A stretch of DNA of 64,000 nt from Clonostachys chloroleuca (taxonomy: Eukaryota > Ascomycota > Sordariomycetes > Hypocreales > Bionectriaceae). Position 1 is the stretch's first letter; each line of letters starts with the position of its first letter. The translations under genes and the position numbers were made by a program. The stretch is from positions 25,482,001 through 25,546,000 of the forward strand of contig JBANAY010000003.1 in assembly GCA_037952775.1 (NCBI GenBank). The letters are read 5' to 3'. Of the stretch, positions 57,257-64,000 are shown piece by piece. The notes below the pieces were generated by a model, which did no database searches, had not been told where the DNA came from, and worked only from the letters and a program-made list of their open reading frames with translations.

Positions 57257-58811
57257 GTTGCCCGTGGGTATATGGGCCTTAGGTGCCAATTGGTGCTCTC
57301 CAGACACTACAGCGACAGTATGCCTATGCTATAAATGTGCACCGGGACGGCTCTTTTTATTGTGTTGTGCGAAGGAAAAAAGGCCAAAATTGAGCTGTCT
57401 AAAAAATGTGCTCTGTTTAAGCTCCATTAGCGAAAGAGAAGAAAAATTTATTAAGGGGATTGACGTGGCGAGCGCGCTTTTAATATTGACCCCATCATGC
57501 TGGTTTTTACGTTGTAGAATTGAGTATCTCTTGGTGGTTAATTTACCGGCCTGCCACAACCACTGTATGGCTGCCCCGGCTGCTCGCTATTACAGCACCT
57601 TCCCCCCTCCGACCGGGCCGCGGTGAGATCTACTCCGGTGGGGCAAAACCCCTAGAGCCAAATCGCATACAAAGAGCCGAGGCAACAATACGCTATTTTG
57701 TTTATCGATAATGAGTTGCCTGGCTGTGCCCTTGACGTGGTGACTAAGGCAGCGCTTGCTCATGCCTTTGTATGACTCTTAAAATTGACGTGCATGTGAC
57801 TTTTTGTCATACTTGTTTGTTCAGCTGCGCGGGAATGTAGTAGTGTCACAGCAAAACAATAATGCAGATCTGGGATACGTGTGAATCCGGTTTTCGAGGC
57901 AATGCATGAAAACTGCAATGCTGCTATGAAGAAACGAACGGAATGATGCCCCAGTGTTACCATAGATCTTCGAATCGCTCTAGTAGAGGAACATCCCACA
58001 TATTCGGCTATCGTCGATCGGATGAGATCCATATTGCTCATTCCCTAATTGGACTCAAGACTCGCAATGTGAGAAGCTGGTCTTCTTCCCTGCTTCAAGG
58101 GTGCAGAGGGCTGGCTATTGATACCTAAGCAAGTCAGCAATCCACGTTTGGCTCTGACATGTGGCTCTGGGGTGGAACAGAGACAGCAGACAGCCGTTGA
58201 TTGGGGCCTTGACGCCACTGATGTTCTGTCAATGGGTCCTGTCTGACGCTCTCTCTGCTTCAAGGACCGACATTCCCCTCATCTCATTATTAATGGCTCC
58301 CTACAGCGTCCTGGGCGTTGGGTCGCGACTGCTGCGCCCCGCTGACACTGAGCGGGGAATGCCTCCAGGGCAGCTTATCAGGGCCCTCCACATCGCTGCC
58401 AGTGAGGTGACGCTCCCTGTAGGAGACGTCACCTGCTGTTATTTGCCTTTACTCGGCGGCAACAGTAGCGCCATACAGGCAAGCAGGTGACTTGATCTTG
58501 CGACGACGCTTTTGGCCAACTACCTACGCTACAGGCTCATCCCCGCCTACCCTTATTACCTGTATTCCCTACCAGCTCTGATTGTGCTCGCATCGACCAC
58601 AGCTCCAGCATTCTATTCTGCCCTTTATTTGCACTCTAACCTGCCAGCTTCGATCGAGCCGCCTGCCGCCGTTCAGCGATTCCTCTCACTAGCATCAGAC
58701 CTTTCTAGATTCCCGTTTCTAGCCGCGACGTCGGGCCTCCTGCCAATTCAAACTACACACCCACCCCACTACTGAATCCTCCCGCTTCAACGATATCGGA
58801 ACATCGCCAAG
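57257..58811. promoter_or_regulatory. Divergent promoter region panB/ubc8
   Basis: No gene is supported in this 1.6-kb gap. The right 300 bp are C/T-rich and precede the ubc8 start. Confidence 0.5.
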
Positions 58812-59973
58812 ATGAGCAGCCCACGCAGGAGAATCGAGACTGATGTGAGTCGCTGGTCTTTGGACATTGGATTATATACGTTTAACTGGCCGCATCTTGC
58901 TAACCCTGCTTTCTAGGTCATGAAGTACTACCCCCAATATCCCCGAAGCCAGGTCCGTGATCATCCGAGCTAACATGTGGTAGAATGTACGACGACGTTT
59001 ACCCAGAGCGAACCTATGAATATGTACTCACTATACCAGGCTCATGAGCGATTATGAGGTGACTCTAGTCAATGATAATAGTAGGGACTCGCTGTTTCTT
59101 TATCTTGCTAGTATCTCGCTTGGCTAACCGGTAGCAGTGTGAGACATCTAGGCATACCCATCCCCTCGCCCATGCGACCCCGCGCCCTAACCGATACATC
59201 TCGATTGAACAGGCAGGAGTTTTTCGTGCGATTCAAAGGCCCGGCAGAGAGTTGGTCCCCCCGGATGCCAATAAGGCGGGCTTTCGTCGTCGAGAATCCG
59301 CTAACTCTTCGCCCACAGCGCCCTTTGAAGGTGGCCTCTGGAAGGTGCACGTCGAGCTGCCAGACACGTACCCGTACAAATCCCCGAGCATTGGATTTGT
59401 CAATCGGATTTTCCACCCGAATATAGACGAGCTGTGAGTCATGTCCGACTTGGCCCTCAGGTGTCGAGACGCGGTAGTTGGGGGGAGGAACCACTCAAAC
59501 CTTATCCCATCTGGCGGAGCAACTCTGGATTTTTCAAGAGGCGGTACACTAAGGCGAGGTTTTTTTTGCTTGCAGGTCCGGATCGGTGTGCTTGGACGTC
59601 ATCAACCAGACGTGGTCTCCCATGTTCGACATGATCAATATCTTTGAGGTCTTCCTACCACAACTCCTACGATACCCTAATCCCACCGACCCTCTCAACG
59701 GAGAGGCGGCTGCGCTGCTTATCAGAGAGCCTAAGAACTACGAAATCAAGGTCAAAGGTCAGTAGCCGTGGTGGACGGGTCACCTGTGCGTCGAGACATC
59801 CAGATCTTGTCTAACACGTGCCCTGGGCCCAAACAGAATATGTCCAGAAGTATGCGAATAAAGATGCGGCCGACGACGCCGGAGCCGAGAGCGAAGACGA
59901 CGATGACCTGTCCTCCGTAGCAAGCTTCGACGACGAAGACGAGGAGCCCGCCGGCCAAATGGACGACGTATAA
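58812..59973 (+). CDS. ubc8: Ubiquitin-conjugating enzyme E2 of the Ubc8/UBE2H class, seven exons
   Basis: Exons: 58812-58844, 58917-58924 (8 nt), 59040-59080, 59213-59250, 59319-59433, 59576-59757 and 59837-59973. The protein shows [57 protein letters not shown], and the active cysteine in [15 protein letters not shown]. It ends in an acidic tail ([20 protein letters not shown]). Ubc8 is the E2 for the GID/CTLH ligase, which degrades gluconeogenic enzymes after glucose return. The joins are in phase except between exons 3 and 4, where one base is lacking; an extra G at the acceptor (59212-59213) would give the expected QEFF start. Intron density and the tiny exon are conserved-looking traits for this gene. 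Confidence 0.9.
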
Positions 59974-60700
59974 CCGACTCGGCTGCTCGTGCCAAAAGCG
60001 ACTCTTTCCTCCCAGCGGAACGATGGACAGGGGACTGAGAGAAGGCGAGAGAAGGCCGACAATACATTTATGGCGTAATTGGGGTCTGTTCACGGGTTCA
60101 GGTATAAGCTACACCGGGAGCTTTTGCAGTTTATTTTCTTCTTTTTTTGGCCTTCGCACCATTGGTTTCCTATCCTTACTCCGTTTCATTTTTTTTGGTT
60201 TGCACATGATATCTCATCTCCAAGTGGTGTTCATTTTGATTTATACGAAGCAACTCAAATCAGAGGGAGACTGCGGTCGCATTTTTAGTCTTGCACAAAC
60301 GGGATAGCGTTGGTGAAAACGAGGGTTTGTGCAAGCTATTCTTTGGAAGGCGAGGAGAGACAAGTATTGGCTAGCAGGGCGGATTTGGTAGCGAAGATAG
60401 CGACAAGAGTCGAATGAATGAATGTCATATTTCACAATGGCCATTTGCCATTTCTAGATTCCAATTTTGCCTTGGTCAAATTACCGAGTGAGAATAACGT
60501 GGGTTTTGTGATCAAAGTCTATCACAAGTTATGTATACCTAAGTCCCATCCATATATATCGTCAATTCGTTTCTAGGGGTATCATATGTAACGCTTCCCT
60601 CCGGCCCAATAAAACTATATCCCAACCAAACTCCGTGAATGCTAATCTATATATGCGCCAGATCTGTGGTAATGTACAAAGATATCGAACCATGTGCGAA
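59974..60700. other. Convergent intergenic region
   Basis: These 727 bp lie between the stops of ubc8 and saf4. T-rich stretches near 60,130-60,230 fit a 3' untranslated region. No gene is supported. Confidence 0.55.
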
Positions 60701-61801
60701 TCAATTTGAATCATAATCGACCAACCCAACTGCCATAGCTGGTGGAGGCGGTGCGGCCGCCGTATCTGGAGTCATCACTGGCACCTTCTCTGGCGCCTTC
60801 TCTGGTTGTCTCTGTGGCTCTGCTTCCGACTCCAGCGGCCTCTTCCGCTTGACTCCCGGCAGCCTTGGAGGACCCTTGGTGTCTGGTGCCCGGGTGCTGT
60901 TGAGGAACGGATCCTGCGCCAGCCGCGTGTTGCCCATAACCTCGGAGACGAAATCCTTCTTCCGCGCCGACGCCTCCTTCTCGGCCTTGAGAACGCCGCG
61001 GGTCTTTGAATTCGAGGATGTCGGCTCCTTATTCTTCGTCGTTTGAAATAGCGGTTTCGCGAGCGCCTTAGAGCCCTCAATGCCCTTGCTGCCGCCCTCG
61101 GGGTCAAAGTCCACCAAGGCAGCGCGCCTCGCATCCTCCTCCGTCGCGGGGAGCAGATCGTACCCGAAGCTCATCCGGTCCTTCAGTTCCTCGCCCGCCG
61201 CGGCATCCCTCTCCCTCTGGTGGCGGCCCTTGCGGAAGGCGTTCCTCAGCCGTTGGTTCTGCGCATACGGGTCGTCCCACTGGCGCGACGACACCTCGAG
61301 GAGGTCGCCGATCCGCTCGTTGGCCTGTATGAGCTGCTCCCTGTCTGCAATGGTCTTCTCGAGGCTCGCGAAGGCGCTGCTGCGCAGCCTCTGGCGCTCC
61401 TGGTCCGTAAGGATGGGCTGGTGGCCTTCGCCCTGCAGGTCCGAGGGCCCAAGGTCGCGCTTGCGGGCGCCGGAGACGACGACATACGCGGTGTTCTTGG
61501 GGTCGGTCTTGATGACGATCTCGCCGCCGCAGTCGGCGTGGCGGAGGTGGAAGCTCCAGATCGGGGTGGAGTAGTACTTCCCCGCGGGGACCTTTTTGGC
61601 GTTGAAGCGCACGCCCTGGCCGATAATGGTGTCCTTGGGGCAGGAGGAGCACCAGATGGGGAAGGGCATCTCGAAGCGGACGGTCTGAGAGCCGTCGGGG
61701 CGGGTGGTGCCTGGGGCGGCGCGCCGGTGGAGGCTGTTGCCCGAGATCTTGGTGCCCTCGAGCTCCGGGGGGACGTAGCGTCCCATGTTGAAGCCCTGCA
61801 T
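60701..61801 (-). CDS. saf4: Splicing factor of the CWC16 family, Saf4/CCDC130 (YJU2B) type
   Basis: A 366-residue intronless protein starting MQGFNMGRYVPPELEG. The conserved CWC16 domain has FEMPFPIWCSSC, VRFNAKKVPAGKYYSTPIW, CGGEIVIKTDPKN and VVSGARKRD. The two cysteine pairs may bind zinc. The FEMP-IWC wording places it with Saf4/CCDC130 rather than with Yju2. Family members join the spliceosome around the first catalytic step. The C-terminal 170 residues are charged and disordered, ending in an Ala/Pro run and VGLVDYDSN, like other members. The long open frame on the opposite strand is a GC-rich shadow. Confidence 0.92.
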   Translation of the reverse strand: MQGFNMGRYVPPELEGTKISGNSLHRRAAPGTTRPDGSQTVRFEMPFPIWCSSCPKDTIIGQGVRFNAKKVPAGKYYSTPIWSFHLRHADCGGEIVIKTDPKNTAYVVVSGARKRDLGPSDLQGEGHQPILTDQERQRLRSSAFASLEKTIADREQLIQANERIGDLLEVSSRQWDDPYAQNQRLRNAFRKGRHQRERDAAAGEELKDRMSFGYDLLPATEEDARRAALVDFDPEGGSKGIEGSKALAKPLFQTTKNKEPTSSNSKTRGVLKAEKEASARKKDFVSEVMGNTRLAQDPFLNSTRAPDTKGPPRLPGVKRKRPLESEAEPQRQPEKAPEKVPVMTPDTAAAPPPPAMAVGLVDYDSN

Positions 61802-62739
61802 GATGGGCGGATGTGGGGATGTGCCAGTCGAATGGGATGCGTGATTTTTCTATCGGGGTTTTGGTTCGTTTCTCTGGACTAGGCGAGGTACGATCGAGGG
61901 TGGTGTCGCATGTAATTTGTTGGTGATGTGGTGATGTCGGACATTGTGAGTTGGATCGTGGTTTTGACGATAAGCTTGATAAGCGCCGGCTGGGAATGGA
62001 ACCTTAATGGCCAGGGCAATCCCCGCTGTAGACAGCCGCTAGGGTGTCTTGCAGGGATGTAAATTAGACCCACTGTTCTATGAAGTGAAACCACACTGTG
62101 CATGAGAATCAAGAAAGTAAAGATACCTACTTCATGATATATTTTTAATATACTTTTAATGGTAATAACAATCAATAAGTTTAAATTTAATGATGTAATT
62201 TTTACATCAAGTAAAATACTTGAATTTTTGAAGATGTATGAGCCGAAGACGACGTGAATCATGTGAATGTTGTTGCCTTGAGAATCATCCAACTCTTCAT
62301 CTAACCGACGCCTTCCCTCCCTTTGAGGCAAATATTCTAAAATATTACACCGTCTCTCTGAGCTCAAAGGGCTAATATGTAGGAAACAATATAAGCTCGC
62401 AATGTCTACTGACAGGGAGGTGACAGATACGCAGACTTCAAAGCATGATAGGCTGCGTCCGGTAAAGTGAATCAACGACCAAGCTAGAGGCTGGCTTTTA
62501 CAATTATTTCCATAGTAATGAAACATACAGCGCATGGCAATAATGCCAATACCATTTCAACTTTTGGCGGCAATGATAGATTCAATACCACATACTGGGC
62601 GGCGCCTCGCTAGGGAAGAGAGCAACGATTGGGCCATGTCAATACTCAGCCTTTGAAAGCGAGCACCGTAATACATCAGTTCTCGACCGCACAGAGGGCG
62701 ATGCCTTATATATTACTTCCCCGGACACTTCATTCAACA
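61802..62739. other. Intergenic region upstream of saf4
   Basis: Contains the saf4 promoter. The middle (62,100-62,230) is very AT-rich. No gene is supported. Confidence 0.5.
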
Positions 62740-62941
62740 GACCATGTGGCGCAGTGGTCAGTGCGCCGCTCTGATGACGCCTGCCCGTTCGATGTACTCA
62801 CACTGATGATCAGACCAGCTGTAGGTGCCTCTGGTCCTCCCGATGGTAGGAGGGTGAGGACGGGTACATCGTGAAGGCAACAGCAGCAGGAGCTCCGCGG
62901 TTCGAATCCGAGTTCGAATCGCGCAAAAGCACTTTTTTTTT
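62740..62941 (+). ncRNA. Box A/box B Pol III-like unit with a structured insert
   Basis: A perfect box A, TGGCGCAGTGG (62747-62757), and a perfect box B, GGTTCGAATCC (62899-62909), lie about 140 nt apart, and a T9 run (62933-62941) could end Pol III transcription. The D arm pairs (GCGC with GTGC) as in a tRNA. The insert is strongly self-complementary: CGATGTAC (62790-62797) with GTACATCG (62864-62871), inside which GACCAG pairs CTGGTC (62813-62836) and CCTCC pairs GGAGG (62836-62853). A second TTCGAATC (62913-62920) follows box B. I cannot find a matching acceptor stem, so this may be a decayed tRNA with a long intron, a tRNA-derived element, or an unrelated small RNA. Confidence 0.4.
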
Positions 62942-63049
62942 GGTCTTTTTGGTCTTAGTCTTTAAATTGTATGAGGCAACATTCTCTGACCTTTTCAATT
63001 TAGACTGAGGAGTGAAATAATGCATGGAAACCGAAGTGAACAGTGAGCC

Positions 63050-63625
63050 ATGGCTTCCAACGGACTGTCCGGCCATCATTCTTCTCAAGGGCCTCCAGCC
63101 TACCAGTCTTTGTCTTCAGGAGAATCTCCCACCCTGAGTTCCCTAAATCGTAAGGCAGACTTGGGCCAAGAAATATCTCCACGGGAGAATGAACCTGCTT
63201 GGAACATCAATCTTGGCGAGTTTCAGGTAAGTTGAAGCCCATATGGAGAGTCTAAGCATCTGAGACTGTCTCAATATTACTGAGCATTTCTTTGGCGATT
63301 GGTGTCTGTCTCCATATCCTGATGATGCAACAAGGCCTTTCCAATGGCAGTGACAAGGCTTGGGGGAAACAGTCTCTCGCCTAAATAAACTGGGGGTTGG
63401 TTCCTTTTTTTTGGTGACCTCGATTGTGCTTGCGGCCACTTTCTTATTCTCACCATTGTGGCCAGGCTATCCGCCAAGAGCGGCAGAAAAACACCCTGCA
63501 AGTCTAGAGAGATGTAGAGGGTTCTTCATTGGCATGCGTGGTTACCCTCCGGGACCAGTGTCGTGGGGAAGCAGGCGTAGAGCTTCGACCAATAGACCAC
63601 TTAGAGACTCTGCAAGAACCTAAAG
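63050..63625 (+). pseudogene. Start of an unrecognised membrane-protein gene, probably broken
   Basis: An ATG at 63050 opens a Ser/Gly/Pro-rich frame (MASNGLSGHHSSQGPPAYQS) that runs to a GTAAGT donor near 63,229. About 130 bp later another frame encodes a strong membrane helix (SFFLVTSIVLAATFLF) followed by a polar stretch to a stop near 63,623. This looks like a disordered N-terminus plus a first membrane segment of a fungal integral membrane protein. I cannot find a splice model that joins them in phase, and stops follow in all frames. It may be a relic, contain a missing base, or continue beyond the window. I do not recognise the family. Confidence 0.35.
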
Positions 63626-64000
63626 GTAAAACTTCAGCAGGACGAGGTTTTTGCTTGCCAAATTTAAGAGGAACATGGTTCAAATAGCACAGCTGCCTTT
63701 GAGACCCGGCATTGATAGCGAATTAGTCATTGCGAGCGAGCTTTGGGTTGGTGACATTTCTGTTCCGTCCCGTTTGGACCAATATCTAGAGATTGTATTT
63801 TCACTATTGGGCGGTTTGCGTAACATTTGCTTTCCTCTTGAGTGAATGACAAATAAACTCTCCCATTTTGGTAGAGAGAGGGTAATTCTTAATGTCATGT
63901 GTGTGAATGCATGTGAGAGCCACGCCTTGGCTATGAAATGCCCAATTCTTCAGGCGCCACCATGCGTCATCTTTCTTTTCTCAGTAATGAATATACTAAC
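63626..64000. other. Window end, unassigned
   Basis: An open stretch at 63651-63845 may belong to the same broken gene (for example ASELWVGDISVPSRLDQYL) but has no supported start. Nothing else is seen. Confidence 0.35.

Noticed and set aside
61220..61882. 220-codon plus-strand frame opposite saf4
   Set aside because: Ala/Gly/Asp-rich antisense shadow of a GC-rich gene.
1..64000. CRISPR arrays, insertion sequences, rRNA genes or bacterial operons
   Set aside because: None seen; the intron-bearing genes and fungal families show a eukaryotic nuclear contig.

Overview
The window is nuclear DNA from a filamentous ascomycete (Pezizomycotina, most likely Sordariomycetes). The support is short spliceosomal introns (about 43-115 bp, GT-AG with CTAAC/CTGAC branch sites), a highly reducing polyketide synthase, a decayed NACHT/ankyrin NLR-type gene, a siderophore-type MFS transporter, and clear fungal orthologues (Rap1, Kar5, Swf1, Aha1, Icp55, Dbf4, Atg12, Saf4, Ubc8). 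There are no bacterial-style operons; genes are monocistronic on both strands. The species cannot be named from sequence alone.

Layout. 1-11 kb is accessory: the 3' part of a highly reducing PKS (MT-ER-KR-ACP visible), then three transporters of different families (SIT/MirB-like, monocarboxylate MCT-like, DAL5/allantoate-permease-like). 11-13.5 kb is gene-poor. 13.5-14.7 kb holds a zinc polyol dehydrogenase. 15.6-20.4 kb is a dead NLR-like gene: N-terminal domain, a stranded P-loop, no remaining NACHT body, and ankyrin repeats broken by stops and frameshifts. 20.7-24.5 kb carries a small lumazine-binding/SnoaL-like protein, an unresolved hypothetical gene and a seven-exon AMID/AIF-like oxidoreductase. 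24.5-34.5 kb is sparse: a tRNA-like Pol III unit with a long insert, a Cys-rich protein with a hydrophobic tail, an orphan N-terminal piece of a probable family-2 glycosyltransferase, and an unknown single-TM protein.

34.5-43 kb and 46.8-62 kb are conserved housekeeping blocks: aha1, swf1, rap1, kar5; then icp55, dbf4, a phenylalanine ammonia-lyase, atg12, panB, ubc8 and saf4. The last 2 kb holds a second box A/box B Pol III-like unit and the start of an unrecognised membrane-protein gene that looks broken or incomplete.

The most useful observations are these. (1) Four otherwise good genes (MCT-like, atg12, panB, ubc8) each appear to lack exactly one base, always in a run of identical bases, which suggests uncorrected homopolymer indels in the source assembly rather than four pseudogenes. 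(2) The NLR-like relic has real internal loss. (3) Two tRNA-like units have boxes A and B set about 150-190 nt apart by structured or repetitive inserts. (4) There is a GC-AG intron in icp55 and an 8-nt exon in ubc8. (5) A PKS lies beside three transporters at the left edge. I did not find a clearly new multi-gene system; the tRNA-like units and the NLR relic are the best candidates for follow-up.
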